Source: Clostridiales bacterium
Lineage (GTDB): Bacteria > Bacillota > Clostridia > Lachnospirales > Anaerotignaceae
NCBI GenBank assembly: GCA_018364635.1
Contig: JAGZLR010000032.1
Span: forward strand, 1 to 22,966
DNA length: 22,966 nt
Direction: 5' to 3'
Shown: positions 1-8,811 of the stretch, in pieces
Numbering within the stretch: position 1 is the first letter of the stretch
Layout: every line of letters begins with the position of its first letter
Translations under genes and position numbers: made by a program
Notes under the pieces: model-generated
The model's input: only the letters and a program-made list of their open reading frames with translations
Databases searched by the model: none
Told to the model about the DNA's origin: nothing

Positions 1-665
1 AATCGACCTTGTATTCCTATATCGACAAGGGCGTCTTTCTGACTATCACGAACAAGAACCTTCCTGTCAAAGGTCAAAAGAAACGCCAGTATAACAAAGT
101 CAAGAGGGCGAAGCGGCCGCCGGCTGGAACCAGTATCGAAAACCGCCCGAAGGAAATCGACGATCGCGCTGTCGTTGGTGACTGGGAAATGGACTGTGTC
201 GAAGGCAAAAAGAAAACAAAGAAAACCCTTCTGGTTCTGACCGAAAGAAAGTCCAGACGTGAAATCATTCGTCCTATGCGCGACCAGACCGCCCGAAGTG
301 TGGTCCGTGTCCTGGATAGTCTTGAACGTGAATACGGCACAAATTTCAGCAAAATCTTTCGGACGATCACTGTCGACAACGGTTCCGAATTCGCTGACTG
401 TGCTGGAATGGAAAAGTCCTGTCGCCGCAAAGGCAACAGGACAAAGATATACTATTGTCACCCCTATTCGTCATACGAAAGAGGATCAAACGAAAATGTG
501 AATAGAATGATCCGCCGTTGGTTCCCAAAAGGAACAGACTTCCGGAAAGTCACAGCGAAAGCGATCCAAAAAGTCGAAGACTGGATCAATAACTATCCCC
601 GTGAAATACTGGGCTTCCGGACCTCCGAAGCCGTTTTCCAGGAAGGTGTCGCGTGTCTTACTTGA
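1..665 (+). CDS. IS30-family transposase, 5' end cut by window
   Basis: C-terminal catalytic part of an IS30-type DDE transposase, which cuts and joins the ends of its own insertion sequence. The frame is open from base 3 to the TGA at 663-665, so the gene starts before the window. Counting from the TTG at base 9, the retained domain shows D62 in a GDWEMD motif, D123 in TVDNGSEF and E157 in SSYERG. The 33-residue spacing between the second Asp and the Glu is the IS30 pattern. The motifs PYSSYERGSNEN and RRWFPKGTDF are classic for the family. The N-terminal helix-turn-helix part is missing only because of the window edge. It is the only protein gene on the plus strand and converges on rpoC. 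No frameshift or internal stop is visible, so it may be active. Family call is firm; the individual IS name is not known. Confidence 0.93.
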   Translation, partial: STLYSYIDKGVFLTITNKNLPVKGQKKRQYNKVKRAKRPPAGTSIENRPKEIDDRAVVGDWEMDCVEGKKKTKKTLLVLTERKSRREIIRPMRDQTARSVVRVLDSLEREYGTNFSKIFRTITVDNGSEFADCAGMEKSCRRKGNRTKIYYCHPYSSYERGSNENVNRMIRRWFPKGTDFRKVTAKAIQKVEDWINNYPREILGFRTSEAVFQEGVACLT

Positions 666-741
666 AATTTTTTATGAATTTTTGCAATTTAGTCTTGACT
701 TTTTCATTAAACTTAGAAATTTTACACATATTAATTTTAAT
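1..741 (+). mobile_element. IS30-family insertion sequence, right-hand part
   Basis: The transposase gene plus AT-rich DNA up to the rpoC terminator form the right part of an insertion sequence. The right terminal inverted repeat must lie between 666 and about 741, but without the left end it cannot be matched, so the outer boundary here is only a limit. No target duplication can be checked. Confidence 0.6.
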
Positions 742-771
742 GGGCTGTTTTCTGTGAATAGAAAGCAGCCC
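742..771 (-). terminator. Hairpin terminator after rpoC
   Basis: Arms at 742-753 and 760-771 form a 12-bp stem with one G-U pair and a 6-nt loop. It starts 10 nt past the rpoC stop. The following minus-strand sequence (CATTAAAATTAAT) is only moderately T-rich, so efficiency may be modest. It may also stop transcription arriving from the IS30 side. Confidence 0.7.
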
Positions 772-780
772 AAAGTAATT

Positions 781-3700
781 TTAATCAAAAATGTCCATTC
801 CACTTAACGGCAGAGGTGGATACGGATCCACGTCAATATCTCGATATCTCTGCATACCAGTACCAGCTGGAATTAACTTACCAATAATAACATTTTCTTT
901 TAAGCCAATTAATGGATCGATCTTGCCTTTAATTGCAGCCTCTGTCAGGACCCTCGTTGTTTCCTGGAAGGAGGCGGCAGAGAAGAAGGAATCGGTTGCC
1001 AAAGAAGCTTTTGTAATTCCAAGCAGAACTCTCGTTCCTGTTGCAGGTTGTTTTCCTGCTAATTCCATTCGTTCATTTGTTTCCTCAAATGTTAACCAGT
1101 CTACAAGACTTCCAGGTAGGAATTCCGTATCTCCGTTTTCTTCAATTTTTATACGCTTGAGCATCTGGCGTACAATGACCTCTATATGCTTATCATTAAT
1201 CTCTACACCTTGTAGCCTATATACCCTTTGAACTTCCTGGATCATGTAATCTTGAACACCGCGTAAGCCCTTAATCTTCAAAATATCATGTGGATTAGAG
1301 GAACCTTCAGTGATCTCATCTCCTGCTTCCACCTGGTCGCCATCGTATACTTTAATACGGGAGCCATAAGGAATCAAATATGACTTGCTTTCTCCAGTCT
1401 CGTCATTAGAAACTGTAACTTCTCGTTTTTTCTTATCATCTGTCACAGCAACTCTACCGCTAAACTCTGTTATAATCGCAAGTCCTTTTGGTTTTCTTGC
1501 CTCAAAAAGCTCTTCAACACGAGGTAGACCCTGTGTAATATCAGTAGATGCAATACCACCTGTATGGAAAGTACGCATTGTCAGCTGTGTACCAGGCTCA
1601 CCAATAGACTGTGCCGCAATAATACCTACAGATTCACCGATTCGTACAGAACGACCGCTTGCCATATTCGTACCATAGCACTTAGAGCAGATACCAATTT
1701 GTGATCGACAGGTTAAAACGGTTCTAATCAAAACTTTCTCAACACCTGCTTTGACAACCTTTTCCGCCAAATCTGGTGTAATCATGGAATCGGCTTTTAC
1801 AATTACCTCGCCTGTTTTTGGATTCTTAATCTCCTCAACAGACCAGCGTCCTCGAATTCTGTCTTCCAGTCCTTCTATTACTTCATTACCATCTACAATC
1901 GCTTTTACCCAAAGGCCTGGTGCCTTTTTGCCCTTACGCGTACAACAATCCCATTCTCTAATAATAATATCCTGAGATACGTCAACCAATCGACGGGTTA
2001 AGTATCCTGAATCGGCAGTACGCAGCGCCGTATCTGTCAAACCTTTTCTAGCACCATGTGCAGAAATAAAGTATTCCAAAACGGACAATCCCTCACGGAA
2101 GTTGGACTTAATTGGAAGTTCGATAATGCCTCCAGATGGATTTGCCATCAAACCACGCATACCAGCCAACTGTTTAATCTGACTGTTAGAACCACGGGCA
2201 CCAGAGTTAGCCATCATGAAAATATTGTTATACTTTCCAAGACCTGCAAGTAAACGTTCTGTAATTTCGTCATTGGCAATGTTCCAAGCTTCAATAACTT
2301 TATTATGACGCTCTTCGTCTGTCATAAAACCTCGACGGTACTTTTTTGTTATAGTGTCTACTGTTTTTTCTGCCTTTGCAAGGATCTCCTCTTTTTCCTG
2401 AGGTATTGTCATATCGTCAACGGATACCGTTAAGGCAGCCCTTGTAGAGAACTTATAGCCCAATGCTTTTATTTTGTCCAGCACACTTGCTGTTGCTGTA
2501 GATCCGCATTTATTGATACATTTTGTAATTATTTTACCAATCTGCTTCTTGTTGCATTGGAAATCTATCTCATACTTAAACTTTTCGTCATCGTTTGTCC
2601 TATCTTTATATCCGAGATTTTGAGGAATTGCTTCATTAAATATAATATAGCCAACCGTTGTAGGAACAATCCGAGATTCTGTCACATCATTAAATTCCAT
2701 GGTTCGTCTTACCATAATATGTTCTTGAAGTTTAATCTCATGATTGTCATAAGCCAAAATTGCTTCCATCTCATCCTTAAAGAACCGGATAATTTCATCG
2801 CCTTTTTTCTTGATAACATTGCCCTCTGCGTCTAGGACATCTTCCTCGTATCTCTGATTCATATCATCTCTTTCCATTGTGAGATAATACATCCCCAAGA
2901 TCATGTCCTGCGTTGGTACTGTAACAGGTGCTCCATCAGAAGGTTTTAGCAAGTTGTTTGGCGATAGTAAAAGGAATCTGCATTCTGCCTGCGCCTCTAC
3001 AGACAAAGGCACATGAACCGCCATCTGATCACCGTCAAAGTCTGCGTTGAAGGCTGTACAAACTAATGGATGCAGCTTAATAGCACGACCTTCCACCAAT
3101 ACAGGTTCAAAAGCCTGTATCCCCAATCTGTGCAATGTAGGTGCACGGTTTAACATAACCGGATGCTCTTTGATTACTTCCTCCAACTCATCCCAAACTT
3201 CTGTTTGAAGTCTCTCTACCATTCTCTTGGCAGATTTGATGTTATGTGCAAAACCATCCTCCACCAGTTTTTTCATTACAAATGGCTTAAAAAGTTCTAT
3301 CGCCATTTCTTTTGGCAATCCACACTGGTAAATTTTCAGATCCGGACCTACAACGATAACAGAACGCCCTGAATAGTCAACACGCTTTCCTAAAAGATTT
3401 TGACGAAATCTTCCCTGCTTTCCCTTTAACATATCAGAAAGAGACTTTAACGGACGATTACCTGGACCTGTTACAGGACGTCCCCGTCTACCATTATCAA
3501 TCAGAGCGTCAACTGCTTCCTGTAACATTCTCTTCTCATTTCTTACAATAATATCAGGAGCCCCTAATTCCAATAAACGTTTCAAGCGGTTATTTCTATT
3601 AATGACTCTTCTGTACAAATCATTTAAATCACTGGTAGCAAAGCGACCGCCATCTAACTGTACCATTGGACGGATGTCAGGAGGTATCACAGGAATTGCG

Positions 3701-4404
3701 TCTAAAATCATCCATTCAGGCCGATTGCTGGATGCGCGGAAAGACTCAATTACTTCTAATCGTTTAATAATTCGAATTCTCTTTTGTCCAGTAGCATCCT
3801 CAAGCTGTTTTTTCAATTCTTCACTATCTTTATCTAAGTCAATCTCTTTCAACAGCTCTTTAATTGCTTCTGCACCCATTCCTACACGGAATGCATCACT
3901 TCCGTACTTATCTAAAGCATCTCTGTATTCTTTTTCTGTCAGCAGCTGTTTTTCCTGTAACCCTGTGGTTCCTCTATCTAATACAATATAGGAAGCAAAA
4001 TACAATACTTTCTCCAAAGCTCGTGGGCTCATAGAAAGAATCAAGCCCATTCTGGATGGAATACCTTTGAAATACCAAATATGACTGACTGGCGCTGCAA
4101 GCTCTATGTGGCCCATTCTTTCTCTTCTTACTTTAGATTTGGTCACTTCAACACCGCAGCGATCACAAATAACTCCTTTATATCGGATTCTTTTATACTT
4201 ACCGCAATGACACTCCCAGTCCTTTGTTGGTCCAAAGATTCTTTCACAAAAAAGACCATCTCTTTCAGGCTTTAACGTTCTATAGTTAATTGTCTCTGGC
4301 TTTTTTACTTCTCCCCTAGACCATTCACGAATTTTTTCAGGAGAAGCCAATCCAATTCTAATAGAATCAAAAACAATACCCTGTTCTGTAGTCTGTGTAT
4401 TCAT
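781..4404 (-). CDS. rpoC: DNA-directed RNA polymerase subunit beta'
   Basis: Largest subunit of RNA polymerase, carrying half of the active site. The protein is 1207 aa, normal for Firmicutes. The N-terminal zinc ribbon uses C65, C67, C80 and C83 (CHCGKYKRIRYKGVICDRC). The catalytic Mg-binding loop NADFDGDQMAVH lies about 450 residues in. The second zinc site includes CRSQIGICSKC, the trigger-loop/bridge-helix region and the FHTGGIA motif are intact, and the chain ends at the usual GKLIPAGTGM region plus a short tail. The ATG at 4402-4404 was chosen because AAGGAGGAG precedes it at good spacing and the protein then starts MNTQTTEQ. An upstream in-frame start would overlap rpoB and add 20 unsupported residues. 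It follows rpoB by 16 nt and is surely cotranscribed with it. No large lineage insertion is obvious. Confidence 0.98.
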   Translation of the reverse strand: MNTQTTEQGIVFDSIRIGLASPEKIREWSRGEVKKPETINYRTLKPERDGLFCERIFGPTKDWECHCGKYKRIRYKGVICDRCGVEVTKSKVRRERMGHIELAAPVSHIWYFKGIPSRMGLILSMSPRALEKVLYFASYIVLDRGTTGLQEKQLLTEKEYRDALDKYGSDAFRVGMGAEAIKELLKEIDLDKDSEELKKQLEDATGQKRIRIIKRLEVIESFRASSNRPEWMILDAIPVIPPDIRPMVQLDGGRFATSDLNDLYRRVINRNNRLKRLLELGAPDIIVRNEKRMLQEAVDALIDNGRRGRPVTGPGNRPLKSLSDMLKGKQGRFRQNLLGKRVDYSGRSVIVVGPDLKIYQCGLPKEMAIELFKPFVMKKLVEDGFAHNIKSAKRMVERLQTEVWDELEEVIKEHPVMLNRAPTLHRLGIQAFEPVLVEGRAIKLHPLVCTAFNADFDGDQMAVHVPLSVEAQAECRFLLLSPNNLLKPSDGAPVTVPTQDMILGMYYLTMERDDMNQRYEEDVLDAEGNVIKKKGDEIIRFFKDEMEAILAYDNHEIKLQEHIMVRRTMEFNDVTESRIVPTTVGYIIFNEAIPQNLGYKDRTNDDEKFKYEIDFQCNKKQIGKIITKCINKCGSTATASVLDKIKALGYKFSTRAALTVSVDDMTIPQEKEEILAKAEKTVDTITKKYRRGFMTDEERHNKVIEAWNIANDEITERLLAGLGKYNNIFMMANSGARGSNSQIKQLAGMRGLMANPSGGIIELPIKSNFREGLSVLEYFISAHGARKGLTDTALRTADSGYLTRRLVDVSQDIIIREWDCCTRKGKKAPGLWVKAIVDGNEVIEGLEDRIRGRWSVEEIKNPKTGEVIVKADSMITPDLAEKVVKAGVEKVLIRTVLTCRSQIGICSKCYGTNMASGRSVRIGESVGIIAAQSIGEPGTQLTMRTFHTGGIASTDITQGLPRVEELFEARKPKGLAIITEFSGRVAVTDDKKKREVTVSNDETGESKSYLIPYGSRIKVYDGDQVEAGDEITEGSSNPHDILKIKGLRGVQDYMIQEVQRVYRLQGVEINDKHIEVIVRQMLKRIKIEENGDTEFLPGSLVDWLTFEETNERMELAGKQPATGTRVLLGITKASLATDSFFSAASFQETTRVLTEAAIKGKIDPLIGLKENVIIGKLIPAGTGMQRYRDIDVDPYPPLPLSGMDIFD

Positions 4405-4420
4405 TCTCTGTTTCTCCTCC

Positions 4421-7400
4421 TTACTCTTCGGAACTAAAGTCGTCGTCTCCATCATCTTCAACAATCAACGCCTCTTCTAAGCTGGCAAAATCTTCTTCTG
4501 TCATCTCTACAAGGGGCTCAATAATATCATCATCTTCAAAATTCAAATCATCTAAACTTACGATATCCGGCTCCTCTAGCATAAAATCGTCTTTCATTTC
4601 CTGATCCAAAGGTTGATTAAAATCGTCATCGCTTCCGCGTTCGAATCCATCAATATTTACATTCAGATCATCTACATCATCAATAGATTCCTTAATTTCC
4701 ACTTCGGTCTGATCCTCACGAAGTACACGAATATCAAGCCCTAGAGACTGAAGCTCTTTTAACAATACTTTGAAAGATTCTGGAACTCCAGGTTCAGGAA
4801 TATTCTCACCTTTCACAATTGCCTCATAAGTCTTCACACGGCCAACAATATCATCAGACTTCACTGTCAAAATTTCCTGAAGAGTATAAGCAGCACCATA
4901 TGCCTCCAGTGCCCATACTTCCATTTCTCCAAATCTCTGACCACCAAACTGTGCTTTACCACCTAAAGGCTGCTGTGTTACCAGAGAATATGGACCTGTA
5001 GACCGTGCATGGATTTTGTCATCTACTAAGTGGTGGAGTTTCAAATAATGCATAAATCCAATGGTTACTCGGTTATCAAATAATTCTCCTGAGCGCCCGT
5101 CACGCAGCTCAACTTTGCCATCACGGCTAAGTTTTACCCCTTTCCACTCGGATCTGTGGTCACGGTTTGCGTAAAGCTCATCATAGATCTCGCCTTGAAG
5201 CAGAGGCTTCCACTTTTCAGAGAATTCTTCCCAATCAGAATTTACATAGTCATTCGCCATTTCCAGTGTATCCATAATCGCAATCTCATCAGCACCGTCA
5301 AATACTGGCGTTGTCACTTTCCATCCCAGTGCCTTGGCTGCTAAACTCAAATGGATTTCCAAAACCTGACCTATATTCATACGGGATGGAATACCCAAAG
5401 GATTTAATACAATATCCAGAGGACGGCCATTTGGCAAAAACGGCATATCTTCTACCGGCAATACTCTGGAGACAACACCTTTATTACCATGGCGTCCCGC
5501 CATTTTGTCGCCCACAGAAATTTTTCTTTTCTGAGCAATATAGACACGTACTAGCTGATTGACACCAGGCCCAATTTCATCACCATTTTCTCTGGTATAA
5601 ATCTTAACATCCACTACAATACCACTCGCGCCATGAGGAACGCGTAAGGAAGTATCTCTTACTTCTCTCGCTTTTTCTCCAAAGATAGCCCGAAGCAATC
5701 TCTCCTCCGCAGTAAGCTCTGTCTCACCCTTTGGCGTCACCTTACCTACTAAAATATCATTTGGGCGCACCTCAGCACCAATACGGATAATGCCTCGTTC
5801 ATCCAAATCGCATAATGCATCTTCACCTACATTTGGAATATCTCTTGTAATTTCTTCTGGTCCCAGCTTTGTGTCTCTGGATTCCGCCTCAAACTCTTCA
5901 ATATGCACAGAGGTATAAACATCCTCCTGTACCAGTCTTTCACTTAACAGTACTGCATCCTCGTAATTATAGCCTTCCCATGTCATAAAACCAATCAATG
6001 GGTTTTTTCCAAGAGCTAATTCTCCATTAGATGTTGAAGCTCCATCCGCAATAATTTGTCCCGCCTTAACCTCATCACCTACGTTAACAATCGGTCTTTG
6101 GTTCAAACAGGTACTCTGGTTACTCCGCTGGAATTTTGTCAACTTATATTTATGGCGAACTCCATCTTTTTCTTTAATATAAATTTCGTTGCCTGATAAT
6201 TTTTCTACAACACCATCTTTTTTTGCGACAACGCAAATACCAGAATCTTTTGCTGCTTTATACTCCATTCCTGTACCTACAATCGGGGAATCTGTCACCA
6301 ATAACGGCACTGCCTGACGCTGCATGTTAGATCCCATAAGGGCACGGTTCGCGTCGTCATTTTCCAAGAATGGAATTAACGCAGTCGCAACAGAAACCAT
6401 CTGTTTTGGAGAAACGTCCATCAGGTGCATTTCTTTTTTATCTACTTCAATGATCTCGTCACGGTAACGACCTGTAACTTTTTCATGAATAAAGTGTCCT
6501 TCTTCATCCAAAGGTTCATTGGCCTGGGCAACGTTATAGTTTTCTTCTTCATCTGCCGTAATATATACAAACTGGTCTGTTACTTTTGGTTCATCTCCTG
6601 ATTGATCAATCAATCGATATGGCGCCTCGATGAAACCATACTCATTGATCCGTGCAAAAGTTGCTAAGGAGTTAATCAGCCCGATATTAGGGCCTTCAGG
6701 AGTCTCAATTGGGCACATTCTTCCATAATGTGAACTGTGTACGTCTCGAACTTCAAACCCAGCTCTCTCTCTAGACAAACCACCCGGACCTAATGCAGAC
6801 AAACGTCTCTTATGTGTCAATTCCGCCAAAGGATTATTTTGGTCCATAAACTGACTTAACTGAGAACTGCCAAAAAACTCTTTAATCGCTGCAGTAACCG
6901 GTCGTACATTGATTAATCCCTGAGGCGTCACAATATCATTATCCTGAATTGTCATTCTCTCACGGACAACACGTTCCATTCTGGAAAGACCAATTCTAAA
7001 CTGATTTTGCAAAAGTTCACCAACAGAACGAATTCTACGGTTTCCCAAATGGTCAATGTCATCTACACTACCAAAACCATAATCTAAATGCATGACATAA
7101 TTGATAGAAGCCATAATATCTTCTAATGTAATATGTTTTGGCACAAGGCCATGAATATTTTCTTTAATTGCCTGTTTGATATCTTCTGCGTTATCATTTT
7201 CTTCTAAGATTTTTTTCAGGCAAGGGAAATAAACCTTCTCCTTAATCCCAAAATCCTCACCAGAAAGTCCGTATTCCTCCAAAAACGGGTCGATAGAAAC
7301 AGCCATATTACTAAGGACTTTTATCACTCTATCTTCCGCACGGATCAAAACATTTGCTACACCGCTGTCCTGAATTTGATCACAAAGTTCCAAAGAAAGT

Positions 7401-8335
7401 GTATGGCCCTCCTCGGCAATAATCTCACCTGTCATTGGATCTATGACATTTTCAGCTAATATCGCTCCGCGGATACGATTACGAAAAGCTAATTTTTTAT
7501 TAAATTTATATCTTCCAACCTTTGCAAGGTCATATCGTTTTGGATCAAAAAATATTCCTCTCAGCAAAGTTTCTGAGCTTTCCACCGTTGGAGGTTCACC
7601 TGGACGGAGCTTTTTATAAATTTCAATTAAACCTTCCTCATAGCTTTTAGATACATCTTTATCAATCGTAGCAAGAATTTTAGGCTCTTCTCCAAAAAGC
7701 TCAATAATTTCTGCATCTGTACCAATTCCTAGTGCACGAATCAATGCTGTCACAGGAACTTTTCTGGTTCTGTCAACACGTACAGAAAAAACATCATTAG
7801 AATCTGTTTCATATTCCAACCATGCGCCACGATTTGGAATCACAGTTGCGCTCAAAAGTTTTTTCCCAACCTTATCATATTCAGAAGCATAATAAATGCC
7901 AGGCGAACGTACCAGCTGACTGACAATAACACGCTCTGCACCATTAATGACAAACGTACCCGTCTCTGTCATAATCGGGAAATCGCCCATAAAAATTTCT
8001 TGTTCCTTAATTTCATCCAGTTCTTTATTGATCAATCTCGCTGTCACTTTTAAAGGTGCCGCATAAGTTGCATCTCGCTCCTTACACTCATCAATGTCAT
8101 ACTTTGGCTCAGAGTCCAGAGAAAATCCAGTTAGCTCTAGCACCAGATTTCCATTAAAATCAGTAATTGGATTAATATCATCAAAAACTTCCGCTAATCC
8201 TTCTTCTAAAAACCATTTATAGCTGTCTTTCTGCACCTCAATGAGGTTCGGCATTTCAAGAACCTCATTGATTCTTGAATAGCTTTTTCTCACCCTATCG
8301 CCAAACACGACGGAATGAATCCTGTTTTTTTCCAT
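4421..8335 (-). CDS. rpoB: DNA-directed RNA polymerase subunit beta, acidic C-terminal tail
   Basis: Second-largest RNA polymerase subunit, 1304 aa. The rifampicin region FFGSSQLSQFMDQNNPL...THKRRLSALGPGG is fully wild-type in type, with the usual Asp, His and Ser contacts, so rifampicin sensitivity is expected. The GDKMAGRHGNKG motif and the C-terminal QQPLGGKAQFGGQRFGEMEVWALEA clamp-binding motif are intact. The usual beta subunit end is reached at SLGLDIRVL. After it the protein continues for 99 residues (1206-1304), of which by hand count 42 are Asp or Glu and 4 are Lys or Arg. The start is ATG with AAGGAG about 10 nt upstream. The gene has its own consensus promoter at 8707-8735 and a long leader. 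Unusually, its upstream neighbour is araC of a catabolic cluster and not rplL. Confidence 0.98.
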   Translation of the reverse strand: MEKNRIHSVVFGDRVRKSYSRINEVLEMPNLIEVQKDSYKWFLEEGLAEVFDDINPITDFNGNLVLELTGFSLDSEPKYDIDECKERDATYAAPLKVTARLINKELDEIKEQEIFMGDFPIMTETGTFVINGAERVIVSQLVRSPGIYYASEYDKVGKKLLSATVIPNRGAWLEYETDSNDVFSVRVDRTRKVPVTALIRALGIGTDAEIIELFGEEPKILATIDKDVSKSYEEGLIEIYKKLRPGEPPTVESSETLLRGIFFDPKRYDLAKVGRYKFNKKLAFRNRIRGAILAENVIDPMTGEIIAEEGHTLSLELCDQIQDSGVANVLIRAEDRVIKVLSNMAVSIDPFLEEYGLSGEDFGIKEKVYFPCLKKILEENDNAEDIKQAIKENIHGLVPKHITLEDIMASINYVMHLDYGFGSVDDIDHLGNRRIRSVGELLQNQFRIGLSRMERVVRERMTIQDNDIVTPQGLINVRPVTAAIKEFFGSSQLSQFMDQNNPLAELTHKRRLSALGPGGLSRERAGFEVRDVHSSHYGRMCPIETPEGPNIGLINSLATFARINEYGFIEAPYRLIDQSGDEPKVTDQFVYITADEEENYNVAQANEPLDEEGHFIHEKVTGRYRDEIIEVDKKEMHLMDVSPKQMVSVATALIPFLENDDANRALMGSNMQRQAVPLLVTDSPIVGTGMEYKAAKDSGICVVAKKDGVVEKLSGNEIYIKEKDGVRHKYKLTKFQRSNQSTCLNQRPIVNVGDEVKAGQIIADGASTSNGELALGKNPLIGFMTWEGYNYEDAVLLSERLVQEDVYTSVHIEEFEAESRDTKLGPEEITRDIPNVGEDALCDLDERGIIRIGAEVRPNDILVGKVTPKGETELTAEERLLRAIFGEKAREVRDTSLRVPHGASGIVVDVKIYTRENGDEIGPGVNQLVRVYIAQKRKISVGDKMAGRHGNKGVVSRVLPVEDMPFLPNGRPLDIVLNPLGIPSRMNIGQVLEIHLSLAAKALGWKVTTPVFDGADEIAIMDTLEMANDYVNSDWEEFSEKWKPLLQGEIYDELYANRDHRSEWKGVKLSRDGKVELRDGRSGELFDNRVTIGFMHYLKLHHLVDDKIHARSTGPYSLVTQQPLGGKAQFGGQRFGEMEVWALEAYGAAYTLQEILTVKSDDIVGRVKTYEAIVKGENIPEPGVPESFKVLLKELQSLGLDIRVLREDQTEVEIKESIDDVDDLNVNIDGFERGSDDDFNQPLDQEMKDDFMLEEPDIVSLDDLNFEDDDIIEPLVEMTEEDFASLEEALIVEDDGDDDFSSEE

Positions 8336-8391
8336 TCGCTTGTCACTCCTTAAATTTTTCAGAATGCTTCAGGATATGCCAACAATCTATT

Positions 8392-8466
8392 TTAAGGCAA
8401 AAATTTAGAATTGCAGTAAACAAAGCAAGACCTTTGCATCCACCATCTTTGATCAACGGCAATCAC
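8392..8466 (-). CDS. Possible 24-aa leader ORF in rpoB 5' UTR
   Basis: GTG start at 8464-8466 with AAGGTGA five bases upstream on the minus strand, stop TAA at 8392-8394. The peptide reads about (M)IAVDQRWWMQRSCFVYCN followed by SKFLP, with two adjacent Trp and two Cys. It ends 56 nt before rpoB. Short ORFs arise by chance, and no homology is recognised. It is listed because the start signal is good and the position in a long leader would suit translation-coupled control. Confidence 0.2.
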   Translation of the reverse strand: MIAVDQRWWMQRSCFVYCNSKFLP

Positions 8467-8624
8467 AAAAGTCACCTTAATTTAAAGAAATTCTATCTTT
8501 ACCTTTTTTAAGAAAGCCTCTGTCTCCAAGACTTCTCTCAAAACGATATAAAATTATTCTCCGCTCTCCAAAACAAAGGAATCATGCGGTTTTTCAGCTT
8601 TCAAACAGCAAAAAATTTTTAAGG

Positions 8625-8653
8625 TTGAATTCTCTTCTCACTTATGCTATAAT
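8625..8653 (+). promoter_or_regulatory. Plus-strand sigma-A-like promoter facing the rpoB promoter
   Basis: Plus-strand TTGAAT (8625-8630), 17-bp spacer, TATAAT (8648-8653) with TG one base before it (extended -10). It points away from rpoB toward the palindrome at 8767-8806 and lies head-on to the rpoB promoter. No plus-strand protein gene follows. Confidence 0.45.
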
Positions 8654-8706
8654 GAAAATATATTTATAGCTAAATAATTTGTTGTTCTTGGCTGATATCT
8701 TTCAAT

Positions 8707-8735
8707 ATTTTAACAGTGCGAGGGATTTTTGTCAA
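8707..8735 (-). promoter_or_regulatory. Sigma-A promoter for rpoB-rpoC
   Basis: Minus-strand TTGACA (8730-8735), a 17-bp spacer and TAAAAT (8707-8712). This is a near-perfect housekeeping promoter. It lets rpoBC be expressed independently of the L10/L12 operon, which is needed here because a strong terminator and 10 kb of catabolic genes separate rplL from rpoB. Confidence 0.85.
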
Positions 8736-8766
8736 GTTTTTTATTGATATTTTTGAGCGGTAGAGT

Positions 8767-8806
8767 GGTATCAATAAATATGATAGTTATCATATTTATT
8801 GATACC
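8767..8806. repeat. Perfect 40-bp palindrome after araC
   Basis: Arms 8767-8785 and 8788-8806 are exact reverse complements (19 bp) around a central GT. On the plus strand it is followed by ATTTTTTATTTTTTT, as in an intrinsic terminator. On the minus strand, the direction of araC, the next bases are ACTCTACC with no T-tract, so as an araC terminator it would be atypical. It starts 5 nt past the araC stop. Confidence 0.9.
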
Positions 8807-8811
8807 ATTTT

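Larger units (their letters stand above)
8336..8706 (-). promoter_or_regulatory. Long rpoB 5' leader
   Basis: From the predicted start near 8700 the rpoB transcript has an untranslated leader of about 365 nt before the ATG at 8335. It contains one short ORF with a ribosome binding site (8392-8466) and a small stem at 8420-8435 region (CAAAG/CTTTG). I found no clear hairpin with a T-tract on the minus strand, so no attenuator is claimed. Confidence 0.45.

Noticed and set aside
74..436. 120-aa frame antisense to the IS30 transposase
   Set aside because: Fully within the transposase, Arg/Ser-rich composition typical of a mirror frame, no ribosome binding site.
8275..8511. 78-aa plus-strand frame over the rpoB start
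   Set aside because: Overlaps the rpoB start codon region, has no Shine-Dalgarno and no recognisable domain.
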